Assembly (NCBI RefSeq): GCF_025244865.1
Contig: NZ_CP104272.1
Location: 2,046,001-2,110,000 of the forward strand
Length of the DNA stretch: 64,000 nucleotides
From: Arthrobacter sp. zg-Y1110
GTDB lineage: Bacteria > Actinomycetota > Actinomycetes > Actinomycetales > Micrococcaceae
Direction: 5' to 3'
This document shows, piece after piece, positions 39,101 through 47,203 of the stretch. The notes below the pieces were generated by a model that worked only from the letters and a program-made list of their open reading frames with translations, searched no databases and was not told the origin of the DNA. The stretch's first letter is position 1, and the number at the start of each line of letters is the position of its first letter. The translations under genes and the position numbers were made by a program.

Positions 39101-39584
39101 GGGCGACGGCGTAGCTTCGGCTGCGCATGGCCTGGCCGACGTCGGACTGCGGGCCGACGAGGACGGTGAGGACAGGTTCGTCCTCCCCCTCTGTGCAGAC
39201 GTACCCGGCCAGTTGTTCCATGGTGACGCCTACCGGTTTGCCGGCGCGTGCCCGGGAGGCTGAGGTGGCGGCGTGCGCGGCGGAGATCAGCCTGCACAGG
39301 GCACGGTAGCCTGCTCCCCCGGTATGCCCGTGGGCAAGGATGACTACCCGGCCCGTGACCGCGTTCCCGTCATCGAGCACGGCCAAATCCACGCCCACGA
39401 TGGGATCGATACCGGCTTCCATGCAGGCCCGCAGGTGCTTGACCGTTCCGTAGAGCCCGTCCCGGTCTGTGCAGGCCAGTGCGTCCGCGCCGTCGGCCGC
39501 TGCGGACTGGGCCATTTCCTCCGGCCAGGACACCCCGTAGTGGGCGCTGAACGCGGTGGCGGCGTGCAGGTGGGTAAAGCTCAT
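36183..39584 (-). CDS. dnaE2: Error-prone DNA polymerase III alpha subunit DnaE2
   Basis: 1133 residues; translesion-capable C-family polymerase of the SOS response. PHP domain at the N-terminus (FTHLHAATAFSAHYG), catalytic aspartates in LPDIDIDVE (424-431) and MGMLKLDVLG (Asp581), AHGAAFAVPTYQSAWLKAHH, and a C-terminal OB domain. The tail SLPKPGRQRGMLVGSKRSG is basic. It starts 3 bases after the DUF6504 gene. In other actinobacteria it works with ImuA and ImuB, which are not in this window. Confidence 0.94.
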   Translation of the reverse strand: MSFTHLHAATAFSAHYGVSWPEEMAQSAAADGADALACTDRDGLYGTVKHLRACMEAGIDPIVGVDLAVLDDGNAVTGRVVILAHGHTGGAGYRALCRLISAAHAATSASRARAGKPVGVTMEQLAGYVCTEGEDEPVLTVLVGPQSDVGQAMRSRSYAVARTLFGRWRSLIPARALAVEVVTHLSAPGENLSLAHAVRMFRLADEMRVPGILTNAVRYVDEDGAATADVLDAARSLTSLSHLPDLQPNGQGWLKGTREMTALAREISSEAGYGSSGAARLLADTAALADSCRIDPVADMGWKQPVVPEASVIGIEAEPMIELRQRCEAGITRRLRARDSIAEVELRNRLEHELGIIERLGFASYFLTVAEVSAMITGMGVRAAARGSGASSLVNFLLGVSHVNPLDHDLIFERFLSRDRSTLPDIDIDVESAERHNVYHRIFERFGSERVTLMSMQNGYRARGAVRDAGLALGMPEEEIGAVAKQLWRFSARNFREALAEKPELREFSGQVEKNQQLDLLVDLTERLDRLPRHISMHPCGVILGDTSLLDRTPVQPSGLGLPMSQFDKHDMDPMGMLKLDVLGVRMQSAMAFAVREVVRVHSSREEVIAAGKHRDGPEEPDPEFVEPDGRINLDAVPFDDEPTYELIRSTHTLGCFQIESPGQRELVGKLAPREFNDLIIDISLFRPGPMKSDMVRPFLEHRHGFSPEVYPHEALRPVLAETHGVTVFHEQVLRTLNVFTGCGLAKADELRRLLGNESAEPGVEEYFRSKSAARGYTPETIDKVWDTLKAFGSFGFCKAHGAAFAVPTYQSAWLKAHHPAAFLAGIFEHDPGMYPRRLLVAEARRMGIPILPLDINRSGETYRVERLDDGRLGIRLSLAGIYGLSAVELRRIAAGQPYDSLADLRARAKVSRPTLRRLAQLGAFDSLSKQTGSEGSRADLIQYLDAAPAKSASRKHDPIPGQLALPLGDTELANLHHHLPEPGLREKVRTELDLLSVDVSAHLMESYGPLLRGLGVTPAEALMDLRNGTEVLVAGIRVATQTPPMRGGRRVVFISLDDGTGCIDCTFFHEAQEKSGPLLFGTELLLVRGLTRRTGPRGISLQALEAWNLADPDSLPKPGRQRGMLVGSKRSG

Positions 39585-39587
39585 TGC

Positions 39588-39899
39588 TCAGGCACTGTCC
39601 CTCAGCGCGTCATGAATGCGGATCAGGCGCCAGCGGTCGCTGCGGACATGGTGCGAGAGGTCGAGGGTGCGCAGGTCGGAGCGGTCATTGACCCGGGCCT
39701 GGACCCGCCAGATCTCGGTATCCACCAGCCCGGCGCCATGTCCGCGTTCGGCGCGGGTTTCTTCCTCCCACCAGTTACGGCGTTCATACCAGCGCACAGG
39801 ATCAGCCCCCACCTTGTAGGTGTGCCCGCCCCAGATAAGCCGGAGAGGCTGGCCCGCAGGCGAGCACACCACCTCGATTGCTTCGCTGAAGGTACCCAT
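39588..39899 (-). CDS. DUF6504 protein upstream of dnaE2
   Basis: 103 residues. EAIEVVCSPAGQPLRLIWGG, WWEEETRAERG and EIWRVQARV fit the small protein family usually found beside imuB/dnaE2 genes; function unknown. It starts behind GAGAGGAAG and is the first gene of the SOS-type operon; the stop is 3 bases from dnaE2. Confidence 0.75.
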   Translation of the reverse strand: MGTFSEAIEVVCSPAGQPLRLIWGGHTYKVGADPVRWYERRNWWEEETRAERGHGAGLVDTEIWRVQARVNDRSDLRTLDLSHHVRSDRWRLIRIHDALRDSA

Positions 39900-39952
39900 T
39901 CAGCTTCCTCTCCGCCCACGGATGCATGCGCACCGCACACGCACCAACCCAC

Positions 39953-39985
39953 TGGTTATCCATTGGTTTTCAGTTGATTATCAGT
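39953..39985. repeat. Three 11-bp direct repeats next to the dnaE2 LexA box
   Basis: TGGTTATCCAT, TGGTTTTCAGT and TGATTATCAGT follow one another without gaps; a weaker fourth unit runs into the LexA palindrome. The period is one DNA helical turn and the tract is AT-rich against a GC-rich background. Confidence 0.65.
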
Positions 39986-39995
39986 TGGCAACTAA

Positions 39996-40013
39996 TTCGA
40001 ACATATGTTCGAA
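39996..40013. promoter_or_regulatory. Perfect LexA (SOS) box upstream of DUF6504-dnaE2
   Basis: TTCGAACATATGTTCGAA is an 18-base perfect palindrome containing TCGAAC-N4-GTTCGA, the actinobacterial SOS consensus. It lies about 97 bases before the DUF6504 start. Confidence 0.85.
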
Positions 40014-40215
40014 CAGCTCCGCCACCAGTGTACGACCAGCAGGGGACAAACGGCACCACACGGAGATGGACGGGTAGGGAGATCCGCTCAGAAGCAGCAG
40101 GGCCCAGGTGTGCCGCTGACGGAGCCGACGCCCGCATGGTGCACACTGTTTCCAGACAGCTGGATTCTGCGCAGGATGCCTTGGTCCAGGCAATACTCAT
40201 CGGATGGGGCCGGTT

Positions 40216-40680
40216 ATGACAGCAGACAGCAACACACCGCCTAATGGACGGCAGCAACCGGAACCATGGAATCCGTTCGGGCAGGAGCCTGAACTGCAGC
40301 ATCGGAATCCATATGCGCAGGACGTCCTGCCTGCGGATCAGGGAGCGGTTCCTCCAGAAGCGGCCTCCCGGAAAACACGGTTCAGCGCGGCAGCGATAAC
40401 GGGAATGGTCCTCGTGTCGATCGTCTGGGCGATCGTCGTCCGCCCCCTCATCGCCTTCGCCGCCTGGGACACCTCCGGCTTCTCCATTTTTGGCTTCTTC
40501 GCCTTTTCCGGCCTGCTCACCCTGCTCGGAGGAGTAACGGGATTCATCGCGGCGCTTATCCAGGGAAACAGGAGGCTTGCCGCCCGCCTGTACATCATTC
40601 CCTCCCTGATCTGGCAGGGAGCGACCCTGGCTGCACTTTTCGCGCTGGTGTTCTCCCTATCCGGTTATGACGGCACCTAA
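40216..40680 (+). CDS. Hypothetical membrane protein
   Basis: 154 residues: a Pro/Gln/Asn-rich hydrophilic N-terminus (NPFGQEPELQHRNPYAQDVL) followed by three hydrophobic segments. ATG at 40216 is preferred over 40204. Not recognised; the start of the frame is divergent from the dnaE2 operon. Confidence 0.6.
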   Translation: MTADSNTPPNGRQQPEPWNPFGQEPELQHRNPYAQDVLPADQGAVPPEAASRKTRFSAAAITGMVLVSIVWAIVVRPLIAFAAWDTSGFSIFGFFAFSGLLTLLGGVTGFIAALIQGNRRLAARLYIIPSLIWQGATLAALFALVFSLSGYDGT

Positions 40681-40699
40681 CCGCACCTAACCGCAGGCC

Positions 40700-42385
40700 C
40701 TATCTCCCGCTGTCCATGTCCACCCGGGCCGTGGTGGACAACGGCTGCTGCACAAGAAACAGCGTCAGGACAAAGGCCGCCGCCAGGATCGGCACCCCGA
40801 GCAGGAAGATCGGCGGCAGCGCCTCGCCGAACGCGGATTTGATGAAGTCCTGCGCCGGAGCGGGCAGCGCCCTGATGCTGTCCGGGCTGATCGAATTGGC
40901 GCCGCCCGACGCCGCATCGCCGGCTCCGGCCGGTGCGGAGGCCAGCTGGTCATTCAGCCGGCGGATGAACAGGGAACCGAACAGGGCAATCCCCAGGGAA
41001 CCGCCCATCTGCCGGAAGTAGTTGGCGGTGGAAACCCCGGTACCCATGTCCTTGGCCGGGACGCTGTTCTGCACAATCAGCACCACGTTCTGCATCAGCG
41101 CCCCGATCCCCAGTCCCAGCACGAACATGCCCAACGCGGTGAGGGAGTACGGCGTCGTGCTGGAGATGCGCGAGAGCAGCAGCAGGCCGCCGATCATGGT
41201 GAGGGACCCGAGAATCGGATAGATCTTGTACTTGCCCGTGCGGGAGATCAGCTGCCCCGTCCCGATCGAGGTGGTGAGCAGCCCTGCGGTCATGGGGAGC
41301 ATCATCAGCCCGGACATAGTGGGACTGGCTCCGTTGACGATCTGCAGGAAGGTCGGCAGGTAGGCAATGGACCCGAACATGGCCAGCCCCACCGCCAGCC
41401 CCACCAGTGTGCAGATCAGGAAGTTGCGGATCCCGAACAGGCGCAGCGGAAGGATCGGTTCGGACGCGCGCAGTTCCACCGGAATGAAGACGGCGACGGC
41501 GACGGCGGCCACTGCTCCCAGCGTGAGGATGGTGGGTGAGGTCCAGGCGTAGTTGTTGCCGCCCCAGCTGGTCAGCAGCACCAGGGCGGCGCTGCCGACG
41601 GCAAGCAGTGCGGCACCGGCATAGTCCAGCCGGATCCCCTTGTGTTCGGACCGCGGCAGGTGCAGGGCGGTGACGATGACCGCGAGCGCCACCGCACCGA
41701 TGGGCAGGTTGATGTAGAACACCCACCGCCAGGACCAGTAGTCGGTAAGGTAGCCGCCCAGCAGCGGTCCGCTGACGGAAGCGATGCCGAACGCCGCCCC
41801 GATCATTCCCATGTACTTGCCGCGCTCGCGGGCGGGCACAATGTCACCGATGATGGCCTGCGCACCGATGATCAGCCCGCCGCCGCCTACGCCCTGGATG
41901 GCCCGGTAGGTGATGAGTTCGGCCATGCTGTGCGCCTGCCCGGACAGGGCGGACCCGCCCAGGAAAACCACGATGGCGAAAATGAAGATGTTCTTGCGCC
42001 CGAGCAGGTCCCCGAGCTTCCCGTAGATCGGCAGCCCGATTGTGGAGGTCAGCAGGTAGGCGGTGATCACCCAGGACAGGTGGTCCATACCCTGCAGGTC
42101 CCCCACGATGGTGGGCAGGGCGGTGGAGACGATGGTCTGGTCCAGGGCCGAGACAAGCACCGCCAGCATCAGCCCGGCGAAAACGACGGCGATCTGGCGC
42201 CGCGAATGCCCGCCTCCCGCATCGGCGCTGCCCTGCACGCTGTCCCCGCCCGTTGGCGGGCCGCTCCGGGCCTGCGGCGTGTGCGCCACCAGAGGGACGG
42301 CGTTGACCGGCGCTCCCATGGCACCGGCCATCCCGGCTATCGGATGGGTTGCTGCGGTTCCGTGGGGAGTAAACCGGTCGGCCAT
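40700..42385 (-). CDS. MFS multidrug exporter, DHA2 family (14 helices)
   Basis: 561 residues. About 50 hydrophilic residues, then [20 protein letters not shown] (the DHA2 motif in helix 1), [13 protein letters not shown] (loop 2-3), and [16 protein letters not shown] later. A large loop with Ala/Gly/Ser-rich sequence lies before the last helix. The start has a strong AAGGAGG. EmrB/QacA-type proton-driven drug export is likely; no TetR-type regulator is adjacent. Confidence 0.88.
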   Translation of the reverse strand: MADRFTPHGTAATHPIAGMAGAMGAPVNAVPLVAHTPQARSGPPTGGDSVQGSADAGGGHSRRQIAVVFAGLMLAVLVSALDQTIVSTALPTIVGDLQGMDHLSWVITAYLLTSTIGLPIYGKLGDLLGRKNIFIFAIVVFLGGSALSGQAHSMAELITYRAIQGVGGGGLIIGAQAIIGDIVPARERGKYMGMIGAAFGIASVSGPLLGGYLTDYWSWRWVFYINLPIGAVALAVIVTALHLPRSEHKGIRLDYAGAALLAVGSAALVLLTSWGGNNYAWTSPTILTLGAVAAVAVAVFIPVELRASEPILPLRLFGIRNFLICTLVGLAVGLAMFGSIAYLPTFLQIVNGASPTMSGLMMLPMTAGLLTTSIGTGQLISRTGKYKIYPILGSLTMIGGLLLLSRISSTTPYSLTALGMFVLGLGIGALMQNVVLIVQNSVPAKDMGTGVSTANYFRQMGGSLGIALFGSLFIRRLNDQLASAPAGAGDAASGGANSISPDSIRALPAPAQDFIKSAFGEALPPIFLLGVPILAAAFVLTLFLVQQPLSTTARVDMDSGR

Positions 42386-42654
42386 GCACTCCTCCTTGGA
42401 AATTTCCGCCGGATGAGGGCAGTCCGGCCGGGACTTCCATTCGACGCCCACCGTCCCGCCAAGTCAACGGTCGGCGGCGGCCACCCATGCCGCCGGTACC
42501 GGCCGGCGTCGTGGTGGAGGGCGTTGAAGTTACCTACTCTAAGGAACGGCTCCCTGCCTCGGCGTTGTTCCACGGGTAGGACAGGCGCACACTGGCACTG
42601 AAAGCGGACCGGCCATGATGTCGAAGCCGCACGGGATCACCTTCGGGGTACGCC

Positions 42655-43698
42655 ATGAACCGTACAATAAGCGTCATTTTCCGCGCCATACCGCTTCTGA
42701 TGGGCGCTGTCTGTCTGTCCTATGGCCTCTACATCCTGTCCGGGCGGAACGATGCCGATCACTTTGTCGCCGGACATGTCAACGTCGGGCTGACCGCCAT
42801 CTGTTATGCACTGTTCACCACGGCGGCCACCATCATTCGGCAGCTCATCAACCGCTATGGGCGCGTATGGGGGATCATCCTGCCGCTCTCCGGCTACGTG
42901 GCTGCTGCCGCCGCCGTCATCTGGGGCATCCTTCTGGCCAACCGGGACAACACCGCGGAGAACCTCACGGCGGGCTTCGTTGTGATCGGCATCGGCTTCG
43001 TCGCCGCGTGCGTCAGCACCGTCGCGGCCGCGTCCACGAAATTCACTCTCATCCAGTCAGCCCAGTTACTCGAGCCCCAGGGCGGCCCGCCGGAAGGTGC
43101 CCACTCCCGCGCCGTCGGCGCCGGGCTGCTCGCAGTTCCGGTTGGAGCCGCCGTCGTCGGTTTCTCCCTTGCGATCGGCCTGTTGGTGCGCGGGGATACG
43201 CCCGGATTCGTTGCCGGCCACGTCCTGATCGGCCTGTCGGCGATCTGCACGGCGCTGATCGCCCTGGTCGCGAGCATCGTGCGCCAGGTGCGCAACGAAT
43301 TCAGCGACGGCGAGCGTTCCGCCTGGCCCTGGCTCGTCGCTGCCGCGGGCACGATCAACGTGCTGCTCGGACTATTCGTGCTGTTCAGTTCAGACGAACC
43401 CTACCGGCTGGCCCCGGGATGCGTGCTGATCGGCCTCGGGCTGATCTGTTTCAGCATCCTGTCGAAGGTGCTGTTGCTAGCCCTCGTCTGGCGTCGCACG
43501 TTTGCCCTGGCCAACCGCATCCCGCTGATGCCCATCGGAACAGCGCTCAGCTGCCTGTTCTTCGCCGCGTTCCTCTTTGAAGCCGCAGGCACAGACCCGG
43601 CGTTCTTTGTCCCCGCGCACGTGCTGGTTGGACTCGGGGCTGTCTGCTTTACGCTCTTCTCAATCGTGTCGATCCTCGAAGCGGGAACGTCGGAGTAG
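42655..43698 (+). CDS. YhiM-like (DUF2776) inner-membrane protein
   Basis: 347 residues with about ten helices arranged in three similar blocks, each with an (F/L)VAGHV or PAHVLVGL motif: HFVAGHVNVGLTAICYALFT, GFVAGHVLIGLSAICTALIA, FFVPAHVLVGLGAVCFTLFS. The C-terminus SIVSILEAGTSE and WRRTFALANRIPLMP closely recall E. coli YhiM, linked there to acid resistance. This is unusual in an actinobacterium and suggests transfer. The start has no strong ribosome site. Confidence 0.8.
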   Translation: MNRTISVIFRAIPLLMGAVCLSYGLYILSGRNDADHFVAGHVNVGLTAICYALFTTAATIIRQLINRYGRVWGIILPLSGYVAAAAAVIWGILLANRDNTAENLTAGFVVIGIGFVAACVSTVAAASTKFTLIQSAQLLEPQGGPPEGAHSRAVGAGLLAVPVGAAVVGFSLAIGLLVRGDTPGFVAGHVLIGLSAICTALIALVASIVRQVRNEFSDGERSAWPWLVAAAGTINVLLGLFVLFSSDEPYRLAPGCVLIGLGLICFSILSKVLLLALVWRRTFALANRIPLMPIGTALSCLFFAAFLFEAAGTDPAFFVPAHVLVGLGAVCFTLFSIVSILEAGTSE

Positions 43699-43708
43699 CA
43701 GAGCAGCA

Positions 43709-44482
43709 TTAAGGCGTGGAGGGAACTGCTCCCCGCCAGGTGCGGATGCCGGTGCGGACTGCCTCCGGCAGCCCGGCGTCGTCAAAGAGCCGGTCCAGCG
43801 AAAAGCCGTCCACCGCCGCGCGGAAGGCACCGTCCATGCTGGTTCCCTGCCCGGCGCACAGTCTTTCGCTCTCTGCCTCCGGATTGGGCCGTCCCGTTGC
43901 TGCTGCGAAGGCATCCGCGTTGCGGACGGTTTCGAAGTAATCCTCCCGGATCTCCTCCGGCTCCGCGTCCACTCCCGCGAGCAGGACCATTGCGGTCATT
44001 CCCGTCCGGTCCCGGCCCGCCATGCAGTGGAAGAGCACCCCGCCGGGCGGGGCATCGGCGAGCGCCTGCAGTACGGCGCCCATCCGGTCCGGCAGCCGGG
44101 TGAGGTGCGGCAGGTAGTACAGCGGCGTGCCCATCAGTCCGTTGTTCCAGTACCCCTCCCAGAACTCCGGATTTTCCGCCAGCCCGTCCAGGTCCACGGG
44201 AACCGTGGTGAGCCAGTCCGGGCGGGCGGCGGTGTCCCGTGCGCGTTCGGGCGGCTGCCGGAGGTCGACGACGGTACGCACTCCCAGCGCATGCAGGGTG
44301 TCCCAGCCGCGGGGGCGGATCAGGTCCACCGTTTCGGAGCGGAAGAAGACCCCGTGCGGCGTGAGCGTGCCGTCGCGCCGTCGTCGGCCGCCCAAGTCGC
44401 GGAAGTTCACCAGCCCCTCCACGGGGCGAAGAACCCGCGCGTCGACTGCAGGGAGGCTGGCCGTATCCGGGGAACTAGGCAA
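43709..44482 (-). CDS. Tyrosine/lipid phosphatase, dual-specificity-like
   Basis: 257 residues. Signature Cys-x5-Arg loop in VLFHCMAGRDRTGMTAMVLL, GLVNFRDLGGRRR at the N-terminus, FFRSETVDLIRPRGWDTLHA. It matches the Tyr_phosphatase3 group of actinobacterial protein-tyrosine phosphatases; the substrate is unknown. TTG at 44482 behind AAGGA fits the domain start and overlaps the DUF2087 stop by 8 bases; ATG at 44560 would overlap by 86 bases. Confidence 0.82.
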   Translation of the reverse strand: MPSSPDTASLPAVDARVLRPVEGLVNFRDLGGRRRRDGTLTPHGVFFRSETVDLIRPRGWDTLHALGVRTVVDLRQPPERARDTAARPDWLTTVPVDLDGLAENPEFWEGYWNNGLMGTPLYYLPHLTRLPDRMGAVLQALADAPPGGVLFHCMAGRDRTGMTAMVLLAGVDAEPEEIREDYFETVRNADAFAAATGRPNPEAESERLCAGQGTSMDGAFRAAVDGFSLDRLFDDAGLPEAVRTGIRTWRGAVPSTP

Positions 44483-45047
44483 ATTCCATTCCTTCGGCCG
44501 GACGGGGGCGGGTGAGCCAGTACTGGGTGCCGGCGGCATCCCGGGCCACAATGCCTTCATCCACCAGATAGCGGCGGATGGCAGCGGGGTCTGCGGTGAA
44601 GGCCGTCAGCCGGGTGGTGAGTTCCTTCTCCGACAGCACCGGCCGCAGCCCCGGCTCCGGCGGCCGGGCATGTTCAAAGACCTCCCCGGCCAGGAAATGC
44701 AGCAGCTCCAGCCGGTCGGAACGCTTGCGCGGGTAGGCCTCGAGCCTGCCGTTGACCAGGAAGCGGCGGGCCGACGTGTCAGGGGTAGGCACGCCGGCGG
44801 CCAGCAGATCAGCGAAGACGGACGGTACCGGTTCCACCCCGCGCTCGCCGACGCGGACCAGGCCGGCGTTCTGCAGCACCGCCAATGACTTGGCCTCTGC
44901 AGAGGTGAGGCCCTCCGGATCCAGGCGTGCGCCGTCGTCGGCCGCCAGCACGGCACGGGCGTACAGGTGCAGGCGCCGGCGGTCTGCGAGCGCCGCCGCC
45001 ACGGGACGCCAGAGGTTCATCTCCGGCGTCGGATCAGTTTCCCCCAT
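44475..45047 (-). CDS. DUF2087 domain protein
   Basis: 190 residues. The C-terminal DUF2087 domain is clear: EAYPRKRSDRLELLHFLAGE, LSEKELTTRL and IRRYLVDEGIVARD. The N-terminal half may be a winged helix (LTSAEAKSLAVLQNAGLV), so a regulator is plausible. ATG follows AAGGAGAACC and overlaps the previous gene's end by 14 bases. Confidence 0.8.
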   Translation of the reverse strand: MGETDPTPEMNLWRPVAAALADRRRLHLYARAVLAADDGARLDPEGLTSAEAKSLAVLQNAGLVRVGERGVEPVPSVFADLLAAGVPTPDTSARRFLVNGRLEAYPRKRSDRLELLHFLAGEVFEHARPPEPGLRPVLSEKELTTRLTAFTADPAAIRRYLVDEGIVARDAAGTQYWLTRPRPAEGMEFA

Positions 45048-45864
45048 GGTTCTCCTTCACATCTGTGTCCGGTTCCCGGCCGTCCCTGACCGGCGGTGAC
45101 AGCACCTGGACCGGCGGCATGTCGTGCATCATCCCCATGACCTGCAGGTCCGCATACAAGTCCGCCACAGCCGCGGTATGCCAGTCCCTCACCGTGATGA
45201 GCGTTCCGTCCGGGTAGTTCTGCACGGCGGCACCCGCAACGGGGAAGGGCAGCCGCCCGTAGGCCGTCCGCGAGAACCAGTTGAGGTATCCGACGGCGGG
45301 TTCCCGGTAGGAGGTGTGCCCCGGCAACCCCAGCCGGGCCCGGCGCTCGCTGACCGTGTCATAAACTTCCCAGCTGGTAAGGCTCCCCGTTTCCGGCTCC
45401 CAGATGCGGACCAGCTTCCGGAACCAGGCGGAGGCTTCATCGGGGGTGCCGATGGTGAAGCCCGCCGGCAGTAGCAGGGAGATTTCGTTGGGCCCCGGGC
45501 CGAGGTTCCTGCCGGCGGTAACGTCCAGGGAGAACAGCGGTTCCTTGGCATCTTTGTCTGCGTAAAGCCGGAACTGCGTCTTGCTGGTGCCGGTGGAAAA
45601 CGGCGAATCAGGAGCGTCGCGCTCCCGATTGCTTGCAATTGCCCGGCCCAGTGCGGACGGGTCGGTAAAGTCCGCAGCGTCCCTGAACACGAGTGCCCGG
45701 CCGTGCCACTCACTCTCCGCAGCATCAAACCGGCCCCGGAACAGGTCCAGCATCGGCAGGATCCGGGCGGCCACCTGCTCCGCCGATTCCCTTCTGGCTC
45801 CCCACTCCAGCCGAACACGGACAGCCTTATCCTCCGGAAACAGGTCGGCCACGGTGAGTGTCAT
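45034..45864 (-). CDS. Hypothetical protein, tandem paralogue A
   Basis: 276 residues, no signal peptide or membrane helix. Shared with the next gene: VGYLNWFSRTAYGRLPFP, PDGTLITVRDWH, AAVADLYADLQVMGMMHDM and an N-terminal LEWGARRESAEQVAARIL. The paired, diverged, cytosolic copies resemble the way immunity proteins of polymorphic toxins are laid out, but no toxin is present, so this is only a suggestion. A TAGGTT box is 7 bases before the ATG. Confidence 0.65.
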   Translation of the reverse strand: MTLTVADLFPEDKAVRVRLEWGARRESAEQVAARILPMLDLFRGRFDAAESEWHGRALVFRDAADFTDPSALGRAIASNRERDAPDSPFSTGTSKTQFRLYADKDAKEPLFSLDVTAGRNLGPGPNEISLLLPAGFTIGTPDEASAWFRKLVRIWEPETGSLTSWEVYDTVSERRARLGLPGHTSYREPAVGYLNWFSRTAYGRLPFPVAGAAVQNYPDGTLITVRDWHTAAVADLYADLQVMGMMHDMPPVQVLSPPVRDGREPDTDVKENHGGN

Positions 45865-45871
45865 GCGGCAC

Positions 45872-45877
45872 AACCTA
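45872..45877 (-). promoter_or_regulatory. -10 box of tandem paralogue A (leaderless type)
   Basis: TAGGTT, then 7 bases, then the ATG at 45864. The paralogue upstream has the same arrangement. Confidence 0.4.
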
Positions 45878-45883
45878 CCCGAT

Positions 45884-46699
45884 TCAGGACCCGTCTCCGC
45901 CGGCCGGCGCATCCAGGACCTGGAAAGCAGGCATCGTGTGAAGCATTCCCATGGTTTCCAGCTCCGCATACAGATCGGCCACCGCAGCGGCGGTCCAGTC
46001 CTTGACGGCTATCAGGGTCCCGTCCGGATCCTCCCGGATTACTGCATCCAGGGGGAAGGGAACCCTGCCGTACCCGGTCCGTGAGAACCAGTTCAGATAG
46101 CCGACGGACGGGGCGTCAATCGAGCGGTTCCCCCTGCCCAACCGCTTCTCCATCTCCCTGCAGGCGTGCATGGTGTCCGGGGTAAAAAGGCAGGCGGTTT
46201 CCGGCTGCCAGATCCGGGCCAGTCCGCCGAACCAGCTGTGGGCCTCCTCCGGTGGGCCAATAATGAATTCTGCCGGCGGCCGCAGGGAGATGCTGTTTGC
46301 CGGGGTTCCCCAGACATTACTGCGGCCGGCAGAGATATCGAACTGAAACAGTCCGTTGTCCGGATCGCCGGAACCGGTCAATGAGAATTCTGCCTTGAGG
46401 GTTCCGGTGTCCACATGCGAGTCGGGAACATCGCGCTGGCGGGGACTTTGAATCAGCGCACCCAGCGCTTCCGGCGCGTCCGGGACGTCGACCCATTTAG
46501 GTCCGGGCCCGAAGAGGGTTTTCACGGACATCTGCCATCGCGCATCGGGATCCGGGAACCGGCTGCGGAACAAGGGAAGCGTCAGCAGGATCCGTTCGGC
46601 GACCTGTACCGGAGTCTCCTTCCGCGATCCCCATTCCAGGGACAGCCAGGCATGGACCCGGTCGGTCTTCGGGAACAGTTCCCCCACGGTTTGTGCCAT
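45884..46699 (-). CDS. Hypothetical protein, tandem paralogue B
   Basis: 271 residues, clearly homologous to the downstream neighbour over the full length: LEWGSRKETPVQVAERILL, VGYLNWFSRTGYGRVPFP, PDGTLIAVKDWT, AAVADLYAELETMGMLHTM. Diverged strongly in the middle. Leaderless-type start at 46699. It ends 19 bases before the start of paralogue A. Function unknown. Confidence 0.65.
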   Translation of the reverse strand: MAQTVGELFPKTDRVHAWLSLEWGSRKETPVQVAERILLTLPLFRSRFPDPDARWQMSVKTLFGPGPKWVDVPDAPEALGALIQSPRQRDVPDSHVDTGTLKAEFSLTGSGDPDNGLFQFDISAGRSNVWGTPANSISLRPPAEFIIGPPEEAHSWFGGLARIWQPETACLFTPDTMHACREMEKRLGRGNRSIDAPSVGYLNWFSRTGYGRVPFPLDAVIREDPDGTLIAVKDWTAAAVADLYAELETMGMLHTMPAFQVLDAPAGGDGS

Positions 46700-46706
46700 G
46701 GGCCAC

Positions 46707-46712
46707 AACATA
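46707..46712 (-). promoter_or_regulatory. -10 box of tandem paralogue B (leaderless type)
   Basis: TATGTT, then 7 bases, then the ATG at 46699. Confidence 0.4.
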
Positions 46713-46767
46713 CCCGACATGTTTCCGGTCCAGGGAGACAACCCGGCCGGGACGGGCGACCGGTTTC

Positions 46768-47106
46768 CTAGCTGCGGCTGAAGGCGTCCAGCTTGCGCTG
46801 GGTCTCCATCTCGTGGCGGACCTTCAGCTCGTAGTCGATGAAGGCCTCGATCATGGCCGTGTACGTGCGTTCCACCACATTGCAGTCGCCGTCCTGCTCC
46901 TGGGCCGCATGGCGGACATGGGCAATGACTTCCTCCATGCGCTTGGGCGAGCGGACGGCGTCGTCGTTGTCCTTCAGTCCCCCGGCGAGCCGGACCAGCC
47001 GCTGCCGCCGCCAGATCAGCGCGACAATTTCCTCATCGATTTCGTCAATGGCTGTCCGGACATTATCGAGCTGTCCCGAAACGGATTTGTGCTCAGCTGC
47101 TTCCAT
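46768..47106 (-). CDS. Chorismate mutase, AroQ type
   Basis: 112-residue all-helical protein. IDEIDEEIVALIWRRQRLVR and SPKRMEEVIAHVR followed by a third helix are the AroQ pattern, turning chorismate into prephenate for Phe/Tyr synthesis. A TACTCT box lies seven bases before the ATG, another leaderless-type start. It stands alone, away from other aromatic pathway genes. Confidence 0.85.
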   Translation of the reverse strand: MEAAEHKSVSGQLDNVRTAIDEIDEEIVALIWRRQRLVRLAGGLKDNDDAVRSPKRMEEVIAHVRHAAQEQDGDCNVVERTYTAMIEAFIDYELKVRHEMETQRKLDAFSRS

Positions 47107-47203
47107 GCCTTAAAGAGTAACCATTCCCGGGCCGCAGGCACCGCGCCGGGCCTCCGCTACCCGGGTAATGGCCGTCCGGCGCATTCATGGCAGGATCATA
47201 GGC

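Larger units (their letters stand above)
39900..40215. other. Intergenic control region of the dnaE2 operon
   Basis: About 315 bases without a convincing gene. It contains the 11-bp repeats and the LexA palindrome. The part from 40014 to 40215 shows nothing recognisable and may carry the promoter of the plus-strand membrane protein. Confidence 0.6.
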
